The translations under genes and the position numbers were made by a program. Of a stretch of DNA of 37,113 bases, positions 26,478-35,033 are shown piece after piece. The first letter of the stretch is position 1, and each line of letters starts with the position of its first letter. The notes below the pieces were generated by a model that was not told where the DNA came from, made no database searches, and was given only the letters and a program-made list of their open reading frames with translations. The DNA comes from Streptomyces roseicoloratus (GTDB lineage Bacteria; Actinomycetota; Actinomycetes; Streptomycetales; Streptomycetaceae), in contig NZ_SDOY01000003.1 in assembly GCF_004117935.1 (NCBI RefSeq), positions 1-37,113 of the forward strand, written 5' to 3'.

Positions 26478-27251
26478 ATGAGCACGTACGACGCGAGGTT
26501 CCGGATCTGGCGCGGCGACGCCGACGGCGGCGGGCTGACCGACTACACGGTGGAGGTGCACGACGGCGAGGTGGTGCTCGACATCGTCCACCGCCTCCAG
26601 GCCACCCAGGCGCCCGACCTGGCCGTCCGCTGGAACTGCAAGGCCGGCAAGTGCGGCTCCTGCTCGGCCGAGATCAACGGACGGCCACGGCTGCTGTGCA
26701 TGACCCGGATGTCGGTCTTCGCGCGGGACGAGACCGTCACCATCACCCCGATGCGGGCCTTCCCGGTGATCCGGGACCTGGTCACGGACGTCTCCTTCAA
26801 CTACGCGAAGGCCCGCGAGATCCCGGCCTTCGTGCCGCCCGCCGGGCTCGCGCCGGGCGAGTACCGGATGAAGCAGGAGGACGTGGACCGCTCGCAGGAG
26901 TTCCGGAAGTGCATCGAGTGCTTCCTGTGCCAGAACACCTGCCACGTGGTCCGCGACCACGAGGAGAACAAGCCCGTCTTCGCGGGCCCGCGCTTCCTCA
27001 TGCGCATCGCCGAACTCGACATGCACCCGCTGGACGCGGCCGAGGAGTCCGGCCTGGACCGGCGCCGCACCGCCCAGGACGACCACGGCCTCGGCTACTG
27101 CAACATCACCAAGTGCTGCACGGAGGTGTGCCCGGAGGGCATCGCGATCACGGACAACGCCCTGATCCCGATGAAGGAACGGGTGGTGGACCGCAGGTAC
27201 GACCCGGTGGTGTGGCTGGGGAACAGGATCCGGCGGAGGAACGGCGCCTGA
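26478..27251 (+). CDS. sdhB: Succinate dehydrogenase/fumarate reductase iron-sulphur subunit
   Basis: SdhB passes electrons from the flavin to the membrane anchor through three iron-sulphur clusters. The 257-aa protein shows all the needed cysteines: the [2Fe-2S] set Cys54, 59, 62 and 74 in the N-terminal ferredoxin domain, the group Cys145, 148, 151, 155, and the group Cys208, 213, 214, 218. From these come the [4Fe-4S] and [3Fe-4S] ligands. The residue after Cys155 is His, where Pro is more usual. The ATG at 26478 follows a GGCGGGAC purine-rich stretch. The stop codon lies inside an exact 18-bp tandem duplication (27244-27279), so a second in-frame TGA stands 18 nt later. It is the last gene of the operon and converges on the GH18-like gene. 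Confidence 0.96.
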   Translation: MSTYDARFRIWRGDADGGGLTDYTVEVHDGEVVLDIVHRLQATQAPDLAVRWNCKAGKCGSCSAEINGRPRLLCMTRMSVFARDETVTITPMRAFPVIRDLVTDVSFNYAKAREIPAFVPPAGLAPGEYRMKQEDVDRSQEFRKCIECFLCQNTCHVVRDHEENKPVFAGPRFLMRIAELDMHPLDAAEESGLDRRRTAQDDHGLGYCNITKCCTEVCPEGIAITDNALIPMKERVVDRRYDPVVWLGNRIRRRNGA

Positions 27252-27279
27252 TCACCCGGCCGCGCCTGATCACCCGGCC
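27244..27279 (+). repeat. Exact 18-bp tandem duplication spanning the sdhB stop codon
   Basis: GCGCCTGATCACCCGGCC occurs at 27244-27261 and again, identical, at 27262-27279. Each copy contains TGA, the first being the sdhB stop, and the copies stay in frame. Perfect identity suggests a recent duplication. Confidence 0.9.
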
Positions 27280-27305
27280 GGCCCGCGACCGCTCGGAGCA
27301 CCGGT

Positions 27306-28325
27306 TCAGTGCCAGCCCTCCCGGTAGGCCGTCCAGTCGCGTTCCTCGGCCGCGAAGTCGGCGTACAGGGCGAGACCGAAGCGCTCGCGGTCCGGGTCGG
27401 TGCGGCCCAGGCCGAGGCGGGCGCCGCGGACGGCCGCGGCGACGGTCTCGGCCGACTCGTGGTGGCCGAGGTCGTCCTCGTGGAAGAAGGGCAGCCCCAT
27501 CAGCAGATCGGTCTCCTCGGGAGTCACCTCCAGGGCGAGGCTGGTCTGCTGGGCGACGTATCCGCCGTACATGCCCTCCAGCGGCATCCAGGTGTCGTAC
27601 GACATCACGGCTATCTGGTCCACGCGCCGGGCGACCTGGCCGAAGAACTCCTGTGACCACCACTTCTCGCTGCCGCTGACCGCGCCCAGGGCCGCGTGGG
27701 CGGCCGGCAGCGGGTCTATCTGGTGCGCGGCGACGGACAGCGGCGCCTTGCGAGCGCGGGTCAGCGTCCCCAGGTCGTCGAGCAGCGACAGGTAGGCGGC
27801 GTCGTCCGAGTGCAGCGGCTCCAGGTCGAAGTGGACGCCGTCGAAGCCCGCGTCGAGGATCTGCCGGGCCGACGCCACCACCGCGGCCCGCGAGCCGGCG
27901 TCCTCCAGGCGCAGCCCGTCCGGCCCCTCCGTCGCGAGGACGTCGCCCAGCCAGGCGTGCACCCGTATGCCCGGCATCGTGCGGTGCACGGCGCCGATCA
28001 GCCAGGCGGCCCGGGGGTAGCGATCGGCGGGCAGGGTGCCGTCGTGCTCCAGCGGCCCCGCGTGCACGTACAGGTCACGGATGCCGGTGTCCTTGATCCG
28101 CGCGGCGAACGCGATCAGGTCGGCGTCCCTCTTCCGGCCGTCGACCCAGGCGTGCCCAAGCCATATCGCGTCCTTGCCCCGGGTCTTCGCGTCCGCGCGG
28201 AGCTCCCCGGTGTAGTTGAGCCGGAGCGCCGTGCCCGCGGCCAGCACGGGCACCACGAGCACGAGGACGAGCGCGAGGACGAACCAGCGCCCTCGTCGCC
28301 ACGCACGCTTCCACCGTCCGGTCAT
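27306..28325 (-). CDS. GH18-like (beta/alpha)8 protein with N-terminal membrane anchor
   Basis: The 339-aa product has a basic N-terminus and one hydrophobic segment (about 14-33), then no further membrane spans, so it is either anchored with its domain outside or secreted. The domain looks like a TIM barrel of the glycoside hydrolase family 18 type. DGVHFDLE (162-169) matches the catalytic DGxxxDxE motif, with Glu169 as the candidate acid. MSYDTW further on matches the GH18 MxYD element. A putative wall- or glycan-directed activity follows from this, but the substrate is unknown, and some family members are non-catalytic. The ATG follows a G-rich stretch (GGGGGG). It converges with the sdhB gene and is divergent from the TPM-domain gene. 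Confidence 0.75.
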   Translation of the reverse strand: MTGRWKRAWRRGRWFVLALVLVLVVPVLAAGTALRLNYTGELRADAKTRGKDAIWLGHAWVDGRKRDADLIAFAARIKDTGIRDLYVHAGPLEHDGTLPADRYPRAAWLIGAVHRTMPGIRVHAWLGDVLATEGPDGLRLEDAGSRAAVVASARQILDAGFDGVHFDLEPLHSDDAAYLSLLDDLGTLTRARKAPLSVAAHQIDPLPAAHAALGAVSGSEKWWSQEFFGQVARRVDQIAVMSYDTWMPLEGMYGGYVAQQTSLALEVTPEETDLLMGLPFFHEDDLGHHESAETVAAAVRGARLGLGRTDPDRERFGLALYADFAAEERDWTAYREGWH

Positions 28326-28516
28326 CTCGGCCCCCCGAAGGTCGTCATGTCACGGGAACCACCGTAGCGGTGGCTACCGACAGTGACGCGAGCCTGTGGA
28401 GAATGGTTTCCGCACGTCCCCGCGGATGCCGTTCCCTTCCTCTCCGCGACCCCTTCCGCCGCTGCGCGCCCCTCTCCCGTCCGGCCCCGGCCCGGTCGCG
28501 AGGGGACAAGACCGGA

Positions 28517-28534
28517 CATAACCTCGCTTCTGTG
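28517..28534 (+). promoter_or_regulatory. Candidate -10 element for leaderless expression of the TPM gene
   Basis: CATAAC (28517-28522) ends 9 nt before the GTG at 28532, and no ribosome-binding site is visible. A transcript starting at the GTG itself would explain both. The -35 is not clear. Confidence 0.3.
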
Positions 28535-30676
28535 ACGCGAAGAGCCGCCCGAGTCCTGCTGTCGACGCTGACGGCGGCGTGGTGGCTGATCGTGCCCGCC
28601 GCACCCGGCGCCCACGCCGACGAGCCCGTCGTCCTGTCCCGCGAGGGACAGATCACCGACCGCGTGGACGCGCTCGGCGACCGCAGGGCCGCCGTCGTCG
28701 AGGCCCTCGACGGGCTCTACGACGCCCGGCGCGTGCAGCTCTTCGTCGTCTACGTACGGGACTTCTCCGGCCGCGGCGCGCAGAACTGGGCCGACGCCAC
28801 CGCCGAACGGAACGGACTGGGCGACGACGACGTCCTCCTCGCCGTCGCCACCCACGACCGCCAGTACGGCTACTCCGCCGACCCGGACTCGCGCCTCACC
28901 CAGGCCCAGCTCGACGACGTGGCGCGCACCGCGATCGAACCGGCCCTGCGGCAGAACGACTGGGCGGGCGCCGCCATCGGCGCCGCCGACGGCTACACCG
29001 CCGTGCTCGCCGGACAGCCCGTCCCCACGCCCGCGATCACCCCCGGCCCCGCCGACCCCGGCGGCACCCCGTCCGAGGACTCGACCTCCGCCTCCGACCT
29101 CGTCCTGCCCGTCGCCCTGGTCGGCGGCGCGGGCGCCCTCGCCGCCTGGACCTACGCCCGGCGCCGCCGCAGGACCGCCACCCGCACCACACCGGGCGGC
29201 GGCGGCTGGGGTTCCGCCGCCGGCGGCACCGGCTGGGGCGCGCCCAAGGGAGTTCCCGCCCTGCCCGCGCTCGACGAACTGGACGCGAAGGCCCGCCGGA
29301 CGCTCGTCGCCACCGACGACGCCGTACGCACCAGCCAGGAGGAACTGGGCTTCGCCACCGCCCAGTTTGGCGAGGAGGCGGTGCGGCCCTTCACCGAGGC
29401 CGTGCGGTTCGCCGAGGGCGAGCTCACCACCGCGTTCCGGCTGCGCCAGCAGCTCGACGACGCCGTCCCCGAGGACGACGCCACCCGCAGGTCCATGCTG
29501 GACGAGATCCTGCGGCGCTGCGCCGACGCCGACGCCCGCCTCGACGCCGAGTCCGCCGGCTTCGACCGGCTGCGGGACCTGGAGCGCAACGCCCCGCAGG
29601 CGCTGGCCTCGGTCGAGGAGGCGTTCCGCGAACAGACCGGCCGGGTCGGCACCGCCGAGGCGGCGCTGACGGCCATGCGCGAGCGGTACACCGAGGCCGC
29701 CGCGGCCCCGGTGTCCGGAGACGTCGAACAGGCCAAGGACCGCCTGGTGTTCGCCACCGGCACCATCGACCGGGCCCGGCAGCTGGTCGACGGCGGCGAC
29801 AGCGGCGGCGCGGCCGTCCAGATCAGGGCCGCCGAGGGAGCCGTCGACCAGGCGGCCCGGCTCATCGAGGCCGTCGACCGGCGGGCCCAGGAGCTCGCGG
29901 AGGCGGTGGGCAAGCTGTCCGGGGCCCTGTCCGAGACCGAGGCGGACCTCGCCGACGCCCGCGGACTGCTCCAGGGCACCGCGGAGGACGTACCGACGGC
30001 CGACCTGCGGGGCCGGATCGGCCGGGCCGAGTCGGTGCTCGCCGCCGTACGGACCGCGGTGGAGTCCGGCCGCTACGACCCGATCGACGCGCTGCGCAGG
30101 GTCGAGGAGGCGGACGCGGCGCTCGACGAGGCCCTGGAGGGCGCGCGGGAGCACGAGTCGGGCAACCGGCGCGCCCGGGCGCTCCTGGACCAGGTGACGC
30201 TGACCGCCCGGTCCGCGGTCGGCGCCGCCGCCGACTACGTCACGACCCATCGCGGCGCGGTCGGCGCCGAGGCCCGCACGCGCCTGGCGGAGGCCCGGCG
30301 GCGGCTCGACCGGGCCGCGGAGCTGGCGGACGACGACCCGGCGTCGGCGCTCGCCGAGGCGCGGCAGGCGGACGCGCTCGCCCGGCGGGCGCAGGAGCTG
30401 GCGGAGCAGGACGTACGGGCGTACGGGAACCCGAACGGCCTGGGCGGTGCGGCGGGGGCGGGCGGCACCGGAGGCGGCGGGCTCGGCGGAGCCGTACTCG
30501 GCGGCATCATCCTCGGCGGTCTGTTCGGCGGCGGACGCGGGGGCGGCCACGGCGGATTCGGCGGCTCCGGAGGCGGCTTCGGGGGCGGTTTCGGGGGCGG
30601 CGGCTTCGGCGGCGGGCCCGGCAGCTTCGGCGGCGGTGGCACGCGCGGCCGGCTGGGCGGTGGCGGCCGGTTCTGA
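28532..30676 (+). CDS. TPM-domain membrane protein with long coiled-coil region and glycine-rich tail
   Basis: The 714-aa product starts with a signal peptide (hydrophobic core LLSTLTAAWWLIVPAAP, likely cut after AHA, about residue 29). An extracytoplasmic TPM domain follows (about 35-165: QITDRVDALGDRRAAVVEALDGL through NDWAGAAIGAADGYTAVL), then a Pro-rich linker, a membrane helix (about 189-208) ending in basic RRRRR, a cytosolic Ala/Glu/Arg-rich coiled-coil region (about 250-630) and a Gly-rich C-terminus (about 640-714). TPM domains occur in photosystem-repair and membrane-stress proteins; some hydrolyse phosphate esters. The pspA gene follows at 92 bp, so a joint envelope-stress role is likely. 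The GTG at 28532 was chosen because it opens the signal peptide; the frame extends to 28370 without support. Confidence 0.85.
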   Translation: MTRRAARVLLSTLTAAWWLIVPAAPGAHADEPVVLSREGQITDRVDALGDRRAAVVEALDGLYDARRVQLFVVYVRDFSGRGAQNWADATAERNGLGDDDVLLAVATHDRQYGYSADPDSRLTQAQLDDVARTAIEPALRQNDWAGAAIGAADGYTAVLAGQPVPTPAITPGPADPGGTPSEDSTSASDLVLPVALVGGAGALAAWTYARRRRRTATRTTPGGGGWGSAAGGTGWGAPKGVPALPALDELDAKARRTLVATDDAVRTSQEELGFATAQFGEEAVRPFTEAVRFAEGELTTAFRLRQQLDDAVPEDDATRRSMLDEILRRCADADARLDAESAGFDRLRDLERNAPQALASVEEAFREQTGRVGTAEAALTAMRERYTEAAAAPVSGDVEQAKDRLVFATGTIDRARQLVDGGDSGGAAVQIRAAEGAVDQAARLIEAVDRRAQELAEAVGKLSGALSETEADLADARGLLQGTAEDVPTADLRGRIGRAESVLAAVRTAVESGRYDPIDALRRVEEADAALDEALEGAREHESGNRRARALLDQVTLTARSAVGAAADYVTTHRGAVGAEARTRLAEARRRLDRAAELADDDPASALAEARQADALARRAQELAEQDVRAYGNPNGLGGAAGAGGTGGGGLGGAVLGGIILGGLFGGGRGGGHGGFGGSGGGFGGGFGGGGFGGGPGSFGGGGTRGRLGGGGRF

Positions 30677-30768
30677 CACGCCCCCTCCCCCTCGCGGGCC
30701 CACGCCCGTCCGTACGTCCTCATCGCCGACGACCCGAACCGAACGCGCCGTACGCAAGGAGTCCGACC

Positions 30769-31479
30769 ATGAGCAAGCAGACCGTCCTCGGCCGGGTGGC
30801 CCAGCTGGCGAAGGCGAACATCAACGCGCTGCTGGACCAGGCGGAGGATCCGCAGAAGATGCTGGACCAGCTGATCCGCGACTACGCGAACAACATCGCG
30901 GAGGCGGAGGAGGCGGTCGCGGCGACCATCGGCAACCTGCGGCTGATGGAGCAGGACCACCGGGAGGACGTGGACGCGGCGAAGGAGTGGGGCGAGAAGG
31001 CCCTGGCCGCCAGCCGCAAGGCGGACGAGCTGCGGACCGGCGGACGAACCGACGAGGCGGACCGCTTCGACAACCTGGCGAAGGTGGCGCTGGGCCGTCA
31101 GCTCCAGTCGGAGCGGGAGGCGAGGACGGCCGAGCCGACCATCGCCGCACAGACCGAGGTCGTGGCCAAGCTCAGGGACGGCCTCGACCGGATGAAGGCC
31201 AAGCTGGGCGAGCTGCACGCCAAGCGGGACGAGCTGGTCGCGCGGGCGAAGTCCGCGCAGGCGCAGAACCGGATGATGGACGCGGTGAAGAGCGTCGACG
31301 TCATGGACCCGACCAGCGAGCTCAGCCGCTTCGAGGACAAGGTGCGCCGCGAGGAGGCGAAGGCCCTGGGCAGGCAGGAACTCGCCGCCTCCTCGCTGGA
31401 CGCCCAGTTCGAGCAGCTCGACGCGCTCGGCGACCAGGCCGAGGTCGAGGCCCGGCTCGCCGCGCTCAAGGGCGCCTGA
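30769..31479 (+). CDS. pspA: PspA/IM30 family membrane-stress protein
   Basis: PspA-type proteins polymerise on the inner membrane face and protect it when it leaks. The 236-aa product is almost entirely charged alpha-helix with the typical family start (residues 1-45, VLGRVAQLAKANINALLDQAEDPQKMLDQLIRDY) and the long coiled-coil hairpin after it. The length is close to that of E. coli PspA (222). AAGGAG stands about 6 nt before the ATG. The preceding TPM-domain gene probably shares its transcript. No pspF-type activator or pspBC genes are nearby, as usual in actinobacteria, so control must differ from the enterobacterial system. Confidence 0.93.
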   Translation: MSKQTVLGRVAQLAKANINALLDQAEDPQKMLDQLIRDYANNIAEAEEAVAATIGNLRLMEQDHREDVDAAKEWGEKALAASRKADELRTGGRTDEADRFDNLAKVALGRQLQSEREARTAEPTIAAQTEVVAKLRDGLDRMKAKLGELHAKRDELVARAKSAQAQNRMMDAVKSVDVMDPTSELSRFEDKVRREEAKALGRQELAASSLDAQFEQLDALGDQAEVEARLAALKGA

Positions 31480-31489
31480 GCGGCCCCGG

Positions 31490-31554
31490 AGGACCTCCCC
31501 GCAGGATCTCCTCGCGGGATCTGCTCGCGGGATCTGCTCGCAGAACCTCCTCGG
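31490..31554. repeat. Five 13-bp tandem units between convergent pspA and SpoIIE-type genes
   Basis: Units AGGACCTCCCCGC, AGGATCTCCTCGC, GGGATCTGCTCGC (twice) and AGAACCTCCTCGG run without gaps from 31490 to 31554, filling most of the 81-bp gap between two convergent stop codons. The two central units are identical. No other terminator is visible in the gap. Confidence 0.8.
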
Positions 31555-31560
31555 ACGTCC

Positions 31561-34431
31561 TCAGAACATGCTGAGCAGCTGGTCGACGGTGGGTTCGGCG
31601 GCGCCGTCGCCGTCCGGCAGCTGGAGTTCGAACCACACCGTCTTGCCGCGCGGCGTACGGCGCGAGCCCCAGGCGGCGCTGAGCAGACCGACCAGTTGCA
31701 GCCCGCGGCCGCCCTCGTCGGTGTCCTTGGCCCGGCGGCGCCGCGGCTGGACCAGGCCGGCGTCCCACACCTCGCAGACCAGGGTGCGGTCGCGCAGCAG
31801 CCGCAGCCTGATCTCGCCCTCTCCGTACCGCAGGGCGTTGGTGACGAGCTCACTGACCAGCAGTTCCACAGTGTCCACCAGGGGTTCGAGCTCCCAGGCG
31901 GTGAGCTGGGCGCGGGCCAGCTCCCGGGCGCGGCCGACCGAGCGAGGCTCCCTGGGCAGCCGCCAGTCGCCGACGGCCTCGCTGGGCAGCCCCTGGATGC
32001 GCGCCATGAGCAGGGCGATGTCGTCCTCGCCGTGCCGGGTGTCCAGGGTGGTCAGGACGTGGTCGCAGACGTCCTCGAGCGGCCGTCCCGGATCGGTGAG
32101 GGCGCTGCGGAAGGCGCTCAGGCCCTCGTCGAGCGGATGGTCGCGGGACTCGACGAGACCGTCGGTGTAGAGCGCGAGGAGCGCGCCCTCGGGCAGGTCG
32201 ACCTGCACCTCCTCGAAGGGCTCGCCGCCGACCCCGAGCGGCATCCCGGGCGGTACGTCGAGGAGCCGGGCCTCGCCGCCGGGTTCGACGAGCACGGGCG
32301 GGAGGTGGCCCGCGTTGGCGAAGGTGCAGCGCCGCGTCACCGGGTCGTAGACCGCGTAGACGCAGGTGGCGAGGTACACCTCGGACAGCTCGGGGCCGCG
32401 CGCCTTGTGGGCGCGGGCGGACTGCTGGGCGCCGGCCGGGGCGCCGAGGCCGCGGGCGATCTCGTCGAGGTGGGAGAGGACCTCGGCCGGTTCGAGGTCG
32501 AGCTGAGCGAGGGTGCGCACGGCGGTGCGGAGTTCTCCCATGGCGACGGCGGCGCGCAGGCCGCGGCCCATGACGTCGCCGATGACGAGCGCGGTGCGGT
32601 GGCCGGGCAGTTCGATGACGTCGAACCAGTCGCCGCCGACCTCGGAGCCGACGGTGCCGGGGAGGTAGCGGCAGGCGATGTCGAGTCCGGCGGCCTCGGG
32701 GTCGCCCGGGGGCAGCAGGCTGCGCTGGAGGATGAGGGCCCGCTCGTGCTCGCGGCGGTAGAGGCGGGCGTTGTCGATGCAGACGGCGGCGCGGGCGGCG
32801 AGTTCGACGGCGAGGGCGCGGTCGCGTTCCCCGAACGGTTCGCTGCCCTTGGCCCGGGAGAACTGGACGAGGCCGACGACGGTGTCGTGGGCGACCATCG
32901 GCACGACGAGCGTGGACTGGACGATGCCGCCCTCGGCGCCGGGCACGGTGCGCAGCCTGCCGGTGCGCAGGGCCCCGGCACAGGCCGAGTTGAAGGCGTA
33001 ACGGTGGACGGACCCGACCTCGATGGGACTCTCGTCGCAACAGAGCCCACCGCCGGGGGCCCTGCCGGCGTCGCCGGCCCCGGGCGAGCTGGGGGACGTG
33101 GCCGAGCCGGCAGACGCGGCGGCCTCGCGGGCCTCGGCCGGCACAGGCGTATCCGCCGCCCCGTCCGGCCCAGGCGCATCTGCCGCCCCGTCCGGCCCAG
33201 GTGTACCTGCCGCCCTGGCCGGCACAGGTGTATCTGCCGTCCCCGCCGTCTTCCTTGCCTCCGTCGCCTCAGCCGTCTCCTTCGCCGCGGCCGGTGCGAC
33301 CGGTGGGCCCGGTTGGGCCGGTTGGGCCGGTGCGACCGGTCCGTCGTCCCCGCTCGGGCGGGGTTTTCCGACCCGTACGGGAGCGTCGGACACGGCGCTG
33401 GCGACCGCCACGCGACGCAGTTCGGCGCTGCCCGAGCCGTAGCCGACGTCGTGGGAGCTGCCCCACCGTCCGGGCGGGGCCTCGTCGCCGGTGAGCAGGC
33501 CCTGGTAGAGGTCGACGGCGGCGAGGTCGCAGAAGCCGGGGACGGCGACGTCGAGCAGTTCCCTGGCGGTGGCCTCCAGGTCGAGGGAGTTGCCGATGCG
33601 GGCGCCGGCCGCGTTGAGGAGGGCGAGGTTACGGCGGGCGCTGGCCGCCTCGCGGGCGGCGTTCTGCCGGCGGGTGACGTCGATGCCGAGCCCGGCGACG
33701 CCGATGGGGCGGCCGGAGCCGCTGTGCACGCGGTAGAGGTTCACCGACCAGTGCCGGCGGTCGCTGGAGCCGGGCGCGGCGCCGGCGATCTGGAGGTCGG
33801 CGACGGACTCGCCGGTCTCCAGGACCTTGCGGAGGGCGGCGGTCATCCGGTCGGCCTCGGCCTTGGCGAGATAGTCGTGCACGGTCCGGCCGCGGTGGTC
33901 GTCGGCGGAGCCGCCGAAGACCGTGGCGAAGCGGCGGTTGGCCCGCTTCACGGTGAGGTCGGTGCCGAAGAGCAGGAAGCCGAACGGCGATTGGCCGAAA
34001 ATGGCCTGCGAGGCGGCAAGGTCGGTCTCGATGCGGCGGAGGGCACGGACGTCGACCACGATGCACAGCGCGGCCCGTTCGCCGCTCCGGGTCTCGCTCG
34101 GCATGACGTAGATCTCGGCGATGCCGTGCGGTCGGTTCTTCCCGGGGACACGGAACGGGACGAGGCCCGTCCACTCCTTGCCGTCGAGGATCTCCCGGAC
34201 CCTGCGATGTCCGCGTGCGCGCAGGTCGGAGGGGAGGAAGGCGGCCACCGGGTCCTTGCCCATGGCCTCTTCGACGGTGACGCCGAAGAGCTCGACGGCG
34301 CGCCTGCTCCACTGGTCGACGAGCCCGTCGGGGCCTATCGAGAAGGAGGCGACCCGGATGTAGTCATAGATCGACCCGGGCGGGCTGCTCTGCCACACGA
34401 CACCGCTCGCCGTCTCAGGTATCTCGCTCAC
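31561..34431 (-). CDS. PAS-PAS-GAF-SpoIIE phosphatase-HATPase multidomain regulator
   Basis: This 956-aa cytosolic regulator has two PAS domains (about 18-130 and 135-262), a GAF domain (about 265-565), a SpoIIE/PP2C phosphatase domain (about 575-810) with metal-binding aspartates in GGDWFDVIEL, IGDVMGRG, YTDGLVE and DDIALL, and a C-terminal GHKL ATPase (about 825-945) with N-box ELVTNALRYGEG and G-box EGGRGLQLVG. Such proteins join an anti-anti-sigma phosphatase to an anti-sigma kinase-like module and control alternative sigma factors. The GAF domain is split by about 100 residues of Ala/Pro/Gly-rich sequence (about 357-457) with a repeated GPDGAAD. The GTG start has GGAGGGGAC upstream. No anti-anti-sigma factor or sigma factor gene is in the window. 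Confidence 0.93.
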   Translation of the reverse strand: MSEIPETASGVVWQSSPPGSIYDYIRVASFSIGPDGLVDQWSRRAVELFGVTVEEAMGKDPVAAFLPSDLRARGHRRVREILDGKEWTGLVPFRVPGKNRPHGIAEIYVMPSETRSGERAALCIVVDVRALRRIETDLAASQAIFGQSPFGFLLFGTDLTVKRANRRFATVFGGSADDHRGRTVHDYLAKAEADRMTAALRKVLETGESVADLQIAGAAPGSSDRRHWSVNLYRVHSGSGRPIGVAGLGIDVTRRQNAAREAASARRNLALLNAAGARIGNSLDLEATARELLDVAVPGFCDLAAVDLYQGLLTGDEAPPGRWGSSHDVGYGSGSAELRRVAVASAVSDAPVRVGKPRPSGDDGPVAPAQPAQPGPPVAPAAAKETAEATEARKTAGTADTPVPARAAGTPGPDGAADAPGPDGAADTPVPAEAREAAASAGSATSPSSPGAGDAGRAPGGGLCCDESPIEVGSVHRYAFNSACAGALRTGRLRTVPGAEGGIVQSTLVVPMVAHDTVVGLVQFSRAKGSEPFGERDRALAVELAARAAVCIDNARLYRREHERALILQRSLLPPGDPEAAGLDIACRYLPGTVGSEVGGDWFDVIELPGHRTALVIGDVMGRGLRAAVAMGELRTAVRTLAQLDLEPAEVLSHLDEIARGLGAPAGAQQSARAHKARGPELSEVYLATCVYAVYDPVTRRCTFANAGHLPPVLVEPGGEARLLDVPPGMPLGVGGEPFEEVQVDLPEGALLALYTDGLVESRDHPLDEGLSAFRSALTDPGRPLEDVCDHVLTTLDTRHGEDDIALLMARIQGLPSEAVGDWRLPREPRSVGRARELARAQLTAWELEPLVDTVELLVSELVTNALRYGEGEIRLRLLRDRTLVCEVWDAGLVQPRRRRAKDTDEGGRGLQLVGLLSAAWGSRRTPRGKTVWFELQLPDGDGAAEPTVDQLLSMF

Positions 34432-34519
34432 GCGACCGTCCCCTCCAGCTCACCGCACCGGACCGGCCATGACGGCAGTATTCAGCACCATGGCCCCCGT
34501 CGGCACGACGTTCACGATC

Positions 34520-34575
34520 ACAGGGTGGTCTCGTTCGTTTCCGGCCGAGCCCCGCTGATCGTCGTCCCACCCTGT
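34520..34575 (-). terminator. Inverted repeat directly after the stand-alone HATPase gene
   Basis: ACAGGGTGG (34520-34528) and CCACCCTGT (34567-34575) are perfect 9-bp arms; the second abuts the HATPase stop codon at 34576. The 38-nt loop is long. It lies in the 144-bp gap before the SpoIIE-type gene and may terminate or attenuate read-through into it. Confidence 0.45.
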
Positions 34576-35001
34576 TTACTCACCAGGCAGGGCCAGCTCG
34601 AACCACACGGTTTTCCCGTGGCGGCCGGCCTTGGTGCCCCAGCGACGGGCGGAACAGGCCACGAGCTGCAGTCCCCGGCCGCCTTCGTCGTCGGGTCCGG
34701 CGGGCCGCTCGGTGGGTCCGTCCGGAAGCGGATCGGAGACTTCCACCAGGAGGGCGGGGCCGGGGCGGGTTCCGTCGGGGCTCAGGCGCACGAGGCGGAC
34801 GCCGATGGGCCCCGAGGCGTAGCGGAGCGAGTTGGTCACGAGTTCGCTGACGAGGAGCACGGTCAGGTCGCCGACCACGGAGTCGAGCCGCCACGCCCTG
34901 AGGGTGTCGCGTACCGCGTGACGAGCCGTGCGCACGGCGTTGGCCTCCGCGGGAAAGTGCCACTCGGCGCAGTCGCCTTCGGTGTCGATCACGAGGCCCA
35001 C
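34576..35001 (-). CDS. Stand-alone HATPase (GHKL) anti-sigma-factor-like protein
   Basis: The 141-aa product is a single GHKL ATPase domain of the RsbW/SpoIIAB-like type, common in multiple copies in Streptomyces. The N-box is ELVTNSLRYASG (Glu53, Asn57), the ATP-lid region is GPDDEGGRGLQLV, and the C-terminus GKTVWFELALPG closely matches the end of the neighbouring SpoIIE-type protein (KTVWFELQLPDG). It could bind an anti-sigma partner or phosphorylate an anti-anti-sigma factor. No partner is encoded next to it. The GTG start has only a weak GGA upstream. It is 144 bp ahead of the SpoIIE-type gene on the same strand, so the two may work in one circuit, though this is inferred. Confidence 0.88.
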   Translation of the reverse strand: MGLVIDTEGDCAEWHFPAEANAVRTARHAVRDTLRAWRLDSVVGDLTVLLVSELVTNSLRYASGPIGVRLVRLSPDGTRPGPALLVEVSDPLPDGPTERPAGPDDEGGRGLQLVACSARRWGTKAGRHGKTVWFELALPGE

Positions 35002-35033
35002 GTCCTATTTCGGGGGGTTAATCACGACATACC

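Noticed and set aside
28370..28531. An N-terminal extension of the TPM protein starting at the ATG at 28370.
   Set aside because: It would bury the signal peptide 54 residues inside the protein, and its composition is non-coding-like.
31561..35001. Calling the SpoIIE-type protein plus HATPase a complete partner-switching module.
   Set aside because: No STAS-domain anti-anti-sigma factor or sigma factor gene lies in the window.
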